Assembly: GCA_047967505.1 (NCBI GenBank)
Contig: CM106538.1
Source of the DNA: Dipteris shenzhenensis
Taxonomy: Eukaryota > Polypodiophyta > Polypodiopsida > Gleicheniales
DNA length: 64,000 nt
Direction: 5' to 3' (one strand)
Below, in pieces: positions 22,440-33,420 of this stretch (position 1 is the stretch's first letter; each line of letters starts with the position of its first letter). The translations under genes and the position numbers were made by a program. The notes below the pieces were generated by a model, which saw only the letters and a list, made by a program, of their open reading frames with translations, did no database searches and had not been told where the DNA came from.

Positions 22440-22815
22440 CATTCTTGACATCGAGCTGGTACACATTCCATCTCTACTGAGTGTCACTAGTGATATCAAG
22501 AACCGTATGGAATCCATTTTTACTACTGGAGCATAAGTCTCATCATAATCCTGACCATATTGCGGTGCAAATCCTTTTGCAACTAGTTTGGCTTTGTATC
22601 TTTTGATGCTTCCATCTGGATTGTACTTGACTTTGTAAACCCATTTGTTTGCTATGGTCTTCTTTCCTGGTGGAAGGTCACATAATTTCGAAGTGTTGTT
22701 TTTATACAAAGCTTCCATTTCTTCATTCATGGTAGTTTGCCATTTTGGCTTGTCAACTGCATCTTTGAAGTACACTGGCTCTTTTGTAACCATGATGGTA
22801 GTCATAAGACAACCT
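22440..22815 (-). pseudogene. Copia RT fragment
   Basis: Minus-strand coding starts around 22805 and reads WQTTMNEEMEALYKNNT, NKWVYKVKYNPDGSIKRYKAKLVAKGFA and YDETYAPVVKM. This is the N-terminal part of copia RT. It ends abruptly against the satellite at about 22440, so the RT catalytic part and RNase H are missing. Confidence 0.9.
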
Positions 22816-23406
22816 GTATTGCTTTTCCTTTATGAGCATATGTCAATCTGATGGTTTGGTTTCCCTAGTAGACCATCTGAGTTGCTATTGCTCTTCTCGA
22901 GGTGCTTCTGGCAATTCTTGCTCTTCTTCATCAATCTTTTCTATAGGTGACTGAGTAATCAATGTGTCTATCTCCTGTGTATTTGAGGTTTTTCATTTTT
23001 GATTCCTCATCAATTTTTAATATATTTGGAGATAATGACCTTGTGGTTAGTGGGATCATACAACTTGAATGCTTTGCTTTCTTCAGTGTAGCCAACAATA
23101 AACATAGAGTACATATTTCACCAATCCTTTTGTACCAGTGAACTTGTTCATAGGGACAATGCCTTTCCCTTGAATTGGATTTGGTGTGTGATCTGCAGTG
23201 TATGTAACGTTCTTCTATCCTTCTAATGGTTTCATCTCTATAAACCATTCTTGATGCTTTGTCATATGAGATGATGCGCCACTATCAATGCACCAAGGGT
23301 CTTGATCTACTTGATCAACTTGATAATTGCATTCCCTTTTTGAATTGCAATCTATGTCAAGATACATTGCTTCAATCTTTTGCATATCCTCACTTGCAAG
23401 AAACAT
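22816..23406 (-). pseudogene. Copia protease joined to integrase tail
   Basis: The protease active site CIDSGASSHMTKHQEWF lies at about 23300. Soon after, text matching the end of copia integrase appears in a shifted frame (KAFKLYDPT-like, near 23050). The zinc domain and catalytic core of integrase are absent, so an internal deletion of about 1.2-1.5 kb is likely. The same protease text recurs at 55.4 kb. Confidence 0.8.
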
Positions 23407-23877
23407 TTTCTCAGGCTCACTTGCATAATGACTGTGACTTGAATTTCCACCACAATGATTTCCTCTTCCTCAAAAATTGCCTTGATTGCTGTTGGGTTGG
23501 CTGTCTTGATCGTACTGCTTCTTGTGGCAATCTCTTTCATAGTGTCCAAACTTATGACAGTAGTTGCACTGAATGTTTGACACGTTGGTGAATGAATTCC
23601 CTCATCCTTGTAATCTTCCTCGGTTGGAATGATTTCCTTTTGGATTCCGATGCTGGTTACTGAGGATGATGTTGATGCTAACTTTGCTGATGACTTTGTT
23701 GTTGACAATGACCACTTTGCTGAAATGATCTACCTCTCCCTTGACTTCTATATGAAGCTGTGAATGCTTGATCATTGGAATGAACTTTGCATGTGTGAAT
23801 GGCTTGATTACTGAGTTCTTCACCAAGTAAAACTGACTGTAGCTCTTCAAGTGTTGGAATTTGCCATTGAATGGCAA
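23407..23877 (-). pseudogene. Copia gag C-terminal part with zinc knuckle
   Basis: In the minus-strand reading, CNYCHKFGHYERDC (about 23570-23530) is a CCHC zinc knuckle of copia gag, followed by a Gly/Asn-rich linker to the protease. Frames change several times. Confidence 0.82.
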
Positions 23878-23881
23878 TACT

Positions 23882-24486
23882 CTAGACTAGATTCTTGTAT
23901 CCCTCTCCTAGTACATCCACGATGACTTGAACCATTTCTACAGGATTCATGGTCTCTCCTACTGCTGTGAGTTGATTGTTGTAATCCTTGATCCTGAGTA
24001 TGTAAGCATGACCGGTTTCAATACTGTTGCAAAAAATTTGGTTTATTAGATTTCTCAATGTGAGAATCCTGGAATAGGTCTTGGACTCATAAAGAGCTGC
24101 GAACATATCCCATGCTTCGTTTGATGTCTTGACTGTGTTGAGTTGTCCTAGCATGACTTCTTGCACATTTTGCTTGATCAGATGATATGCATATGTGTCT
24201 TTCTTTTGCCATTCTTCTTGTGCTTGAGCAATGGCAGGATCTACTATAGGTGCGGTCACTAATCACTGGTGGTGCAGCTATAGATCCCACTGCTGGTGCT
24301 ATGGCAATAGGGGGAGTGGAGCTACTGCTGGGCTAGATCATTCAATGGTCTAGGTGTAGACCTATCTACATACTCCCATTTGTCTTGAAGTACAAGAATG
24401 GTCTCCATTCATCATTTCCATGTGTCATAATTGGAGTTGTCTAGCTTAGCAAATGCCTCCAAATTGAGGTTGCTAGTGGTAGACAT
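23882..24486 (-). pseudogene. Copia gag N-terminal part
   Basis: The start ATG is at 24486 (MSTTSNLNLEAFAKLDNSNY), and the main open part is 24259-23882. That part shows EEWQKKDTYAYHLIKQNV and SNEAWDMFAALYESKT, then LTLRNLINQIF, all typical of copia gag of the UBN2 type. A stop and frameshift near 24330 split it. Confidence 0.85.
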
Positions 24487-24559
24487 GGTGCAAGAAATGT
24501 ACTCAAAGTGTTTGTGAAATCACTGCCGTCAGAATCAACTGCAAAACACTATCTATATC

Positions 24560-24765
24560 AAGTGAAATATGAACTATCGATGAAGATAGAACTGCAATAT
24601 ATAATCCAATATGTTACAAGGTGAAATATGAACTATCGATGAAGATAGAATTGCAATATATAATCCAATATGTTACAAGGCTTGTGGCAAATGATGCTGG
24701 GAATAGCCAAGAGGCTTTACATGGCTTGTGGAAAATGATGCTAGGAATAGCCAAGAGGCTTTACA
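24560..24765. repeat. Two adjacent tandem duplications
   Basis: A unit of about 59 bp starting GTGAAATATGAACTATCG is present twice (about 24561-24678, nearly identical). It is followed by a unit of about 44-47 bp starting GCTTGTGG and containing AATGATGCT and AATAGCCAAGAGG, also twice. A third, weaker AATAGCCAA occurs near 24793. They lie upstream of the copia gag start, in a possible leader or LTR. Confidence 0.75.
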
Positions 24766-24799
24766 AGGCTTAAATGATGTGCACAATGCCAAAAAATAG

Positions 24800-26340
24800 C
24801 CAAATAGGCTTTACAATGTTGGCATACATGTGTGTGAAAAAACAAATCTCTAATCAATCGATCAATGCCTCTGAACACTTTGAAGTCTGCTCAAGGAGCT
24901 GTGGAATGTCAGGTTTACATGTGAGCGAAGGGATTGACTCCGAGTAGGAACTATTTAGGAATTTTTAGGCATGGCTTCGATTGGGTTTTGTTGATTATCT
25001 CCTGTAAGGATGATCTAATCTACTCTAATCTAGATCTAGACCAACCGTCAAGCAATGAAAAAGCAACAAATAATCCATTTTCTTTGTTTGTTTTAGGTGT
25101 TGGGTTAGATGCGTTGATGTAGAGGCTGATGACAAGCACGTAGAGCACAAAAAATCAAGTGTTTTTTATATTTGTAGCGCTCTCAAATTCTTCCTAGATT
25201 AAGAGATGTGGCTTGATCTAGGTGGAGGGCAAAAAGGGTGCAAAATGATGATGTGGCACTGATAGTCACATGCAAGGGTGTTCTTGCCAAGGGGTGTGCT
25301 AGTGGAGCACTAATGAGGTGTTAAGAGGGTGGTACATATGTAGTGTGCATAGTGTGCCTACAGAGGGGTAACTATTTCTATGTGGGATCAATGCCACATG
25401 CTAGATAACGTGGCAAATGACATGGTAGATGATGTGGTAGGTAGCTACCACGTGTCACTTTGATTGGTCAATTGATGACATGGTACTTTGACTAGTCAAC
25501 CTAATGATGTGGCACTTTGACTACTTGATGATGTGGCAAATAGAGGATGACATGGTAGTTGATGTTAGATGAAGACATGTCACTAGGGTTGACATGGCTA
25601 GACTTGACGATGTGGACATGATGACATGGCATCAGTGCTGACCCATTGTCCCTCGCTTTAACATTGTTACGCTATTGCGATAGGCCCACGGACTCACAAG
25701 CTTTTTAGTGCCATGTGTGTGAGGTGAGGCCTTTTTCCAAATTTTAAAATTTCTTAAGATTAATTAGGGCCTATTTCCCATGGGACCAAATGCCGAGGAT
25801 GGCGATAGAGGAGTTAGGGCTCGAAGCGGATAGAGGATGCAGATTGCAAGGTGCACGATCTGATGAGAGACACTCAAAGTCCCGACTCGCTGAGCACCAC
25901 TGTGGTGAAATGAGTCCATTGAATTTTGTTGGACTCAATCTTGCACCCAGCTGCTCTGTGTACATGAATCAAATAAATGTGCTCACTTGCATTTGGGCTA
26001 TGCCCTTAGCACATTATTGGGCACTACCTCCTAGTATAGTGGTAAAGTAAGCACTTTTGGATGCAAAAGAGAAAGCAAATGACGTTTTAAAAGGCATTGG
26101 GCTATTAAAAGGCAATTTTTGTAGGATGATCTTAATAAATGGCAATTTGAAACACAACTTAATTAAAATTTTGTAAATTACGCTTGAAATTTCATGAAAG
26201 GAATGCTAATGAAGTAAAGCAAGATTATGATGAGGTCAATTTACACACCCTTCAAATGTCAGCTTTTGTACTCAGAAAAGCCCAAGAAGATGAATTTCAT
26301 TCATATGGCTTGCGATGGGGCACAAGAAAGGAGCGAATTG
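24800..26340. other. Non-coding; GATGTGGCA-rich short repeats at 25.39-25.64 kb
   Basis: Between about 25390 and 25640 the word GATGTGGCA or GACATGGTA recurs about ten times in irregular spacing, a decayed minisatellite. No coding domain is recognised in the rest. Confidence 0.5.
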
Positions 26341-26343
26341 AAA

Positions 26344-26345
<2 letters not shown>

Positions 26346-26389
<44 letters not shown>

Positions 26390-26477
26390 GGGGACTTCAA
26401 TGGATACACATAGGAAGTGCAACGAGATGGTATATGGAGAAGGGGGCTGAGAAAGAGAGAGAAGAAGAAGAAGAAGA

Positions 26478-26516
<39 letters not shown>
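26346..26516. repeat. GA and GAA microsatellites
   Basis: (GA)n runs at 26346-26387 and 26481-26516, with (GAA)n at 26461-26481. Open frames across them are low-complexity artefacts. Confidence 0.95.
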
Positions 26517-26519
<3 letters not shown>

Positions 26520-27690
26520 TTTCAAGGGATACAAATAGCAAGTGCAAATTAGTGCAATCATAAAAATCCAAATGGGAATTTCAAAAAATCAGCATTTTTA
26601 GTTTCTCAAAGTGGAACCTCCAAATATGCCTTCCCATGGTTAGGCCAAAAACTCTTTCCCATATATTTGCATTATTTTTTGGTAAATACAATTAGGATGA
26701 CACACAATTTAGAGGTGTCTTTAACCTCCAATTTTTGTAGCATGTCTCTTTAGAGGTAGTGCTATAATAGAGAACTGGATTCTTCGCATGTAGTCTTTTT
26801 CAAAAGTTGATTAAGTTGGCTTTAATGTAGACCATTCTACAAATCAACTTTTCAAAACCAAACAAATTGAAAAAATCGTATGCTTCCTCTTTGGAGCGCT
26901 AGTTACCACTATATTAGGAGGCATTGGCGACATGCACTTATGCACTCTTTGAAATTCAAAATACATGAAATACAAGTTTTTCATGAACACATATCGATTG
27001 AAATTTACAATAATAAAACTCAAGATTTTTGTGAATTACTATGTGGAAGGCTTGGGCTCCATTTATATACATATAGGCATTTGTCACAAAGTATCACTAG
27101 GAACAAAAAAACTCTTATGCTCCTTACTTTACTGACACCTCTACATCCTTCCCATGCCAATCTTGCCCCGTTCATTTTTACTTTACTTTCTCTTCTTGGT
27201 ACTAGTCCCTTCTTTTTTGTGAGGATGCTTCCATCTCTTCATGTAGGAACATGCTCTTTACTTAAAGTTCTACATTCTTTCATATGTTCCACATAGGAGC
27301 GTGCACTTTACTTAAAGCTTTACCTTTATTGTGTGAACAATGCTTCCATCTCTCCACGTGGGAACATGCACTTTACTTAAGCTCTACCTGAATCTTTCAT
27401 ATGTCTAGCTTATGCCTTCAATTTCCTTTCCTTTTACTCCAATGTCCAAGGTCATGCATTTTTCTTGGGCTGTTGTTGTGCTAAGGAGTACAACAATGAA
27501 CTGAAAAAAGGGGGGTGCTTTGAAAGCCATTATATGCATTGGAACCTAAACAATGGCACCTTAGGCAATGCCTTGGAGGACAACATGGGGGGGCACCTCC
27601 GAATTGAGAAAAACTCCTCAGTCAACAAAAGTAACAAACAGTAGCAATTTGAGTGTATTTTGCATGCCACAAGGTGAGGCCTTGAAGATT
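26517..27690. other. Non-coding stretch
   Basis: No gene is recognised. Near 27225-27370 a phrase containing CATCTCT, then GGAACATGC and CTTTACTTAA recurs two to three times. Confidence 0.4.
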
Positions 27691-28033
27691 AAAGCATTAA
27701 TTGAAGTTCAAGGACACTGTGAATAATGCACTTGCAATTGTGAAAAAGACAATGGAGGAAGCAAAGATTGAAAAAATGAGCAATGAGAAAGTTTGTGCAG
27801 CCCTCAGTATTTTAAAAGCACAGGTGCCGAGCTGGCATCCTTGCCTCTTGAAAATTCCATTAAGAGATTCAAACTTGAGGTGTAGATAGCAACAAATCAG
27901 TCAACGTTGGAGTTGCTTGGAGGAGGATCAGATGAATTTTATGTGCTGTCCCTGATTGAGGTACTTTTATCAAATTTTGGGTTTCTTTATTTCAATTATC
28001 ATATGTATGTGCATATAAATTAATTGCCTTTGC

Positions 28034-28369
28034 ATGTTTCCTATATTGCAAGCCGATGTGGAGCTACAGTGTCACCTAGTGAAGGAGTTGGGAGGGAAAC
28101 ATGCATTTCTTCTAGAGATGCTCCACCAAGTGCAAGCAAGTTTCCAAACTTTCCCTTTCCCATCTGCTCCTTCTCTAGTTACTAGTCATGCAGACAACCT
28201 AACTCATTCAAAAAATTGTGTTGGTTGTGGAGTGGGTTTCAATGTAGAGGAGACCTTGATGCTGGTAATGCTACCATGCAGACACATGTACCATGCCATT
28301 TGCTTTACAACTGCATGCTTTGTTGGTGATTTATGTAGATATCCCGATTGTACTATGGCGATCCCATAG
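28034..28369 (+). pseudogene. Unknown repeated family, copy A: RING-like exon
   Basis: This open stretch ends in a Cys/His pattern CVGCGVGF...LPCRHMYHAICF...CRYPDC. That is C-x2-C, then C-x-H-x2-H-x2-C, then C-x4-C, the cross-brace layout of a RING-H2-like finger, as in many E3 ubiquitin ligases. The frame starts after an intron-like boundary near 28050 and reads ELQCHLVKELGGKH before the finger. A close copy with one extra Cys lies at 39073-39270. Upstream, 27.66-27.95 kb, a broken frame may hold another exon. The protein is not identified. Function as an E3 is inference from the motif only. Confidence 0.5.
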
Positions 28370-28538
28370 ACTACGCATTCTAATGTGGCTTGGAGAGCAA
28401 GTGAATACATCATTAATTTTCTTTTACATATAATAGTTAGCAGATAAGTTGAAAGATGTAGTATGCATATTATATTCTCAAGGGAAGTTGAAGAAATCAA
28501 GTGAGAGCCCCAAGAATTCTAGTGGTAGACAGTTGTTA

Positions 28539-28615
28539 GAAATGGTTGACAACCTCATCACAGATCTTGCATCTGCTGGGTATACCCCAGAAGAGATTGA
28601 AGATGCAAAAGTTTA
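28539..28615 (+). pseudogene. Unknown family, copy A: short coding piece
   Basis: MVDNLITDLASAGYTPEEIED is readable here and at 39.46-39.53 kb. The conserved reading in both copies suggests a former exon. It ends in a stop at 28615. Confidence 0.4.
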
Positions 28616-29880
28616 AGATGACTCTCCCTTGGCTCACCTCCTGAAAAAAATTGGCGAGGAAGAAGGGACATGACCATGCAATGAGTCGAGAGTCTCCTAC
28701 AAAGAAAGCCAAGGGCACATCAAGTGTATCAAAATCCCCAAAACCCAAATCCCCCTATGAGGTTCATAGTTTCTTGGATGCTAGGAGGTGCCTTTTTGTA
28801 AGATCCCCACCTCTAGGAGGTGTTTTTTGTAAAAACAGAGATAGTGCAAACTCCATTTTGGGTCATTGTTTGCTTGGGTGTATCCATTTTTGGTGAGGTT
28901 CAGGGACTTTTCTGTATATAGCTACCTTGCATGACCCACAACCTATGCATTGCTCAATGGAATTTGGCAAAATTTGTCTTCAAGTTGTAGTACACATTCC
29001 AAACTTGAACATGAGATGAAAAAATTATGGAATAAGGATTTGGAATGAGATTGTTAAAGCATTACAAGTGCTATGTTGTATGTGAAGCATGCATCCTAAA
29101 GACTATAGCATATAGCACAACAATTTATTCAAAATCATCAAAATTTTGTTCTATACATACATGCAACCACATAATCATTCAAAAGTACACTAGGTGAGCT
29201 TCTCCTCAACCCAATGACACACCTAAATGAGAACATTAGGAATGGGTTAATGGGCCTCCAATTTGGTGCTAAAGTGATGCATACCCATTTGAGGGCACAC
29301 TCCATCTTTTTTTTTGATTTGTTGAAAACTAAAACGGATTGAAATTTTGGAATCCAAACTAGTGGGCAAACGCCTTGCAACTCGCACGCACCTCAACGTG
29401 ACCTTGCCCAAACTTTGGTTTGCCATTGTCTTCTTTTGGGTAAGTTGTCTTCTATTCTTTGCTTTCCTCACCAACTAGGTTCTTTGGGTCTATTCTAGAT
29501 TGATCATGGCCATGGCATCAATGGCAACATGCAGTTTGCCATGGATTGCAAGAGACGTAGAAAGAGGCTATGAGATAGGAAAGCTGAAAAGCCAGATCAT
29601 GGCATAAGGAACAAAGTGCAGGTCAAGGAAAGCACTGGCATGGTATTGAACCGGAAATGAAAGACACTTTTGCAACATCTGCAAAGGGAGAAACAACGAG
29701 AAGAAATAGGACTCCTTGCAAAGTAGCAACAAGAAGTGATTGCAAATGCACGCATTCGATCATTGCCATTGGAGCGAAGAACATGAGATGTGGTGTCACA
29801 ATTGGTGGGAGCATTCAAGGCAGCAACATCAAGCCATTCAGATGATTACCAGTCTCGAGTCTTCACAAGCTTTAGCTTGC

Positions 29881-30160
29881 ACCCTGAAATTCGTAGAGTG
29901 GAATTCCTACCAACACCTCAGGAGATGCATGCCCAAGAGGCGATGCTCTCTAACCTAAGAAATGGCCTACAAAAAGTGAAAGGGGTGCATAGCTTAGACC
30001 AACTAGCTACAAAGAGGGCAATATTAGGTATGTTGGTGTCCCTTGAAACAAAGGAGAAACGGCTTGAGCGCACAATGTCAAAGATGTTGTGAATCAGAAG
30101 GACCAACGTGGCTCTAGTGGCGGTTGAACATAGAGCAGAAGCAATGCACGTCCGTATCCG
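29881..30160 (+). pseudogene. Unknown family, copy A: helical exon
   Basis: The readable protein includes PTPQEMHAQEAMLSNLRNGL, then KVKGVHSLDQLA and ETKEKRLERTMSKML, rich in Leu, Lys and Glu and probably helical. The same text with few changes is found in copy B (about 41130-41310) and, on the minus strand, in copy C (43740-43560). Three conserved readings argue for a real former protein. I do not recognise the family. Confidence 0.5.
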
Positions 30161-30360
30161 AGAAGTATGTGGGCTTCAACAGAACACAAGAAAAGGAGAG
30201 ATAACCGAAGTGCAGAAGTCATTGCTATAGTGACGATGTTTTGGCATGAGAATACAAGAGTTTATCCAAATAAAAAGGACATCTATAAGAAGCAGACGAG
30301 ACACAAGGTGTTTGAGAAGCACATCATACACATGCTAGACACAATCGAGGTTAGTGGTGC

Positions 30361-30665
30361 CTAAACCAACTTGGTGGTTGTTTGTGATTGAGCTTTGGGA
30401 CAGTTTACTTGTTTCATTTCTTAAACCAGGCTAAATGTGATTATCCTAAACCAGCCCGGTGGTTGGAACATCATGCAACCATAGGCTAGTATAGCTCAAT
30501 CGTTAGTTATGTGATTGTCCTGAACCAGTGTGGTTGAAAAAACATTAGTTGTTGCCTAGCCCGCCGGTGGCATGGTTGAGCAAAAATTTATAGAAATATG
30601 TTGTTATTTTACTAAACTAGATGATGTTGTAACATGGCTTACATCCAATCTCTCCACAGGCATGC
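30361..30665. repeat. Intron-like region with short repeats
   Basis: Variants of CCAGCCCGGTGGTTG and GATTATCCTAAACCAG recur every 60-100 bp. The same words recur in copy B (41.57-41.72 kb) and, inverted and more numerous, in copy C (42.59-43.32 kb). This is a minisatellite within the element family. Confidence 0.6.
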
Positions 30666-30714
30666 ATTCAACATACTGTAAGCAAAAACCTTAAGAATAC
30701 TATACTACACAGAG

Positions 30715-31398
30715 TGTTCTATGAAGTGAAAGTGGATGAAGTTCAAAGGAGAAGCCGACACAATTGCAAGAAAATTAAAGGAGTTCGTGGTGTGCACAGC
30801 ACATGGGGCTTTTCAAACAACCAACTGATTAAAACAAGAAAACGTTCTTGTTTAGATGCAATGCATGCATCATAGGGATCATGATGATTGTGAGAACATT
30901 GCAACCGTGAAGACATGGGAGCGAGTTCAAGTTTTCCCTCTACATTCAGATGGAGTGAATGGAGAGACAAGCAATTCGCCACAGTTTGGGGAGAGTTTTG
31001 ATGACCTCATTGGCTGTCTCCTGGAAGAGGGGGATAACTTTATAGTTGTCGTAGATTCTGGGGAGAATGAGGAAGATGACCCATACTTTCTGTTGTAGTG
31101 CAAAAAACCTAAGCACAAGGTTGAGGAAACATTTAAGGATGATTTGGGAACAAGCTATGAGAGATGGGATGTAGTAGTCGGAGCTTTTTGGTATGAAAAA
31201 ACATCTAAGAGAGGCCGCAATTACGAACTGCTACATAACAGTCCACAAACATGTGTGTACTCTCATCTAGTAAGAGCTATTAAGTTCCAGGTGCAACCTG
31301 TGCCACAACGAAAGAAGGGCAAGAGTGTCTTCAAATTGGATTTAGAGACACATGAGCACATCTTGGGGTGTCTTGGAGTAGTGGATGAGGATGACTGA
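30715..31398 (+). pseudogene. Unknown family, copy A: C-terminal acidic exon
   Basis: Readable text runs from VDEVQRRSRHNCKKIKG and WGFSNNQLIKTRK, through HRDHDDCENIATVKTWERV, to an acidic stretch GENEEDDPYFLL. It then continues as KPKHKVEETFKDD, VVVGAFWYEKTSKRGRNYEL and YSHLVRAIKF, ending DEDD and a stop at 31396-31398. A stop at 31096-31098 and an indel near 30868 break it. The Cys/His cluster could bind metal. It is conserved with copy B (41733-42284). Family unknown. Confidence 0.5.
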
Positions 31399-31417
31399 GA
31401 TGGTACTAAGATACCCA

Positions 31418-31420
<3 letters not shown>

Positions 31421-31458
<38 letters not shown>
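31421..31458. repeat. (CT)n microsatellite
   Basis: An uninterrupted CT run of about 38 bp lies just after the copy A stop codon. A shorter run is at 32147-32168. Confidence 0.95.
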
Positions 31459-31462
<4 letters not shown>

Positions 31463-31554
31463 TGCACATGTGCATGGTGGAGCAGGGGAGGTGGATCATA
31501 GGTTCCCCCCTCCCCTCCTACCTATGTGTGACCACAACCACATGCATGATGGAG

Positions 31555-32110
31555 GAGGAGGGGAGGGGGAGGGTTAAGGGGTATCCCCCCTTCTCCTCCT
31601 ACTTGTGTGCACCCATGGCTGCTCATAGGAAGGAGGAGGGGAGGGGGGTCACATTAACCCCTTCCCCTAAGCCTCCTCTCACTTGCCCCCCCTCCTACTT
31701 CCTCCTCTCATCACTCACCCCCCTTTTGTTCCTCTCTACTCACCCTCCTAAAGAAATCTTAAAGAGCTCTTCTCTCTTTTTGCAAATAGGAAATCAGATA
31801 AGAAAAGGAAAAACAAACTTAGAAATGCAAGAGGAGGGTCAAGGGGTATCCCTCCTCCTCTCCTCCTGCTTGTGTGCAGCCATGGCTACTGATGAGGAGG
31901 GGAGGGGGGTTACATTAACCCTCAAATAATGCCCTTCCCCTAATCCTCCTCTCACTTGCCCCCCTCCTATTTCCTCCTCACTTAACCCCCTTTCGTTCCT
32001 CTCTACTCACCCCCCTATGCAAATACAAAAGAAATCTTGAAGACCTCCTCTCTCTTTTTGCAAATAGGAAATCAGATAAGAAAAGGAAAAATAAACTTAG
32101 AAATGCAAGA
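31555..32110. repeat. Tandem duplication of about 270-280 bp
   Basis: Two units share GGGTATCCC, CACATTAACCC or TACATTAACCC, CTCACTTGCCCC, TGCAAATAGGAAATCAGATA and AACTTAGAAATGCAAG. Matching points are 265-277 bp apart (for example 31781 and 32058). The units are C/T-rich. No coding domain is seen. Confidence 0.8.
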
Positions 32111-32399
32111 AGAATACCTTTTGGACAGTGGAAGGTGAGATGTTTGCTCTCTCTCTCTCTCTCTCTCTTGCTTAGTAAAATGAATGAATGAAGGGGAGAA
32201 TGAAGGTGAGGAGACTATATAGACTAGTTAGGTTTAGGGTTTTATCACCCCTCCCCTTCATTTTTCAAACTTTCTTGCTCCCGTCCTCCTTCCCAGCTCT
32301 CTCTCTATGCCCTCCCTCTCATCCTCCTCCCATGCAAGCACCTCTCCCCTCCTCTTTAAATCTTTCCAATCTAGTATAGGCCTAATTAAAAAATTTTAT

Positions 32400-32640
32400 T
32401 ACAAAAGGCTAGATTAGTGACACCCGCCCTGCCAATAACATTGTAGTCTACCAACGACCCACCGATTAGCCAACAAAAACTCTTGATGTCTTGCCTGGCA
32501 CCACCAATCAATGCATGTACCACCATGCATGCATCTAATCAGCCTGACCACATGATTTATGCACCATTCAAACAAGCTTTGTCATGCTAACACCTGCGCC
32601 ACCCACCATCATGCCACTACATGTTGCACATGACAAGCCT
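32400..32640. other. Non-coding stretch
   Basis: Nothing recognised; short CATGCATG-type words only. Confidence 0.4.
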
Positions 32641-32699
32641 TAATTGGGCCATGAAAATGAGACCTAATTTGCATGGTAATTTGGTATGACCTTAAAGTG

Positions 32700-33420
32700 G
32701 GTGAGATTGAGGACCATGCAAAGTGTTGTCCCATCAACATGCATGTTTGAATGACGCACACATATCATGTGTTTTTTGAACCTCATGCAAGAGGTGTGTT
32801 GAGAAACATAAATAAATGTATTCCCATGATGCAAATGGAGACTTACATGTTTGAATGAGGCATCTTGATGCATGTTTCTTGATCCTCATGCATGGCGCAT
32901 TGTGAGAATACTTCATCGACCATGCAAGTGATATTTCATGGGTGTGGTACTTTGTATGGGCCTTAATGTGGGAGAATAAGGACTAGGCAATGTATGGTTC
33001 TATTCAAGACTCGCACAGTCATGGGGTACCCAAATGCATTTTTTTGACTCTCATGCATGACATGCAAATGATATCTGATGGGAACTAGAATTTTCAAGGG
33101 ACTTAAAGTAGATGAGATTACGGTTTGTGCAAGGTTTTATCTCCATTAGAGACACACATGTTTGAATGAGACAAATCAATGCATGTTTTATGACCCTCAT
33201 GGTGAGAAAAAAAATGTGTCCTTGACCATGTAAATGATAACCTATGGTCATGGTACTTTGCATATGTCTTAAACTAGGTGAAATAAGGCTTATATAAACT
33301 ATTGTGCCCATTTGAGATCCACATGCTTGAATGAGATACCTTGATGCGTGTTTTTTGACCCTCATGCATAATTGATTGGTCTAAAAAAAGGAAAATTGCA
33401 TCCTCGACCATGAAGATCTA
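32700..33420. repeat. Diverged tandem repeat array
   Basis: A phrase of the type CATGTTTGAATGAGGCA...GCATGTTTTTTGACCCTCATGCA occurs about five times (near 32740, 32848, 33004, 33145 and 33320), with spacing of 108-175 bp. GACCATGCAA..GATA follows most copies. This is a second, different satellite-like sequence. Confidence 0.6.

Larger units (their letters stand above)
28150..31230 (+). repeat. Large direct repeat, copy A
   Basis: This block and 39050-42277 are homologous over about 3 kb with the same order of parts. Copy A lacks about 430 bp present in B (at 40262-40690). It has about 115 bp (29.5-29.64 kb) and about 240 bp (30.48-30.72 kb) that B lacks. Identity in shared parts is high, roughly 90% by eye. 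Confidence 0.88.

Noticed and set aside
26227-26571. Open frames over GA/GAA repeats on both strands
   Set aside because: They are pure Glu-Arg or Ser-Leu runs created by the microsatellite, with no domain.
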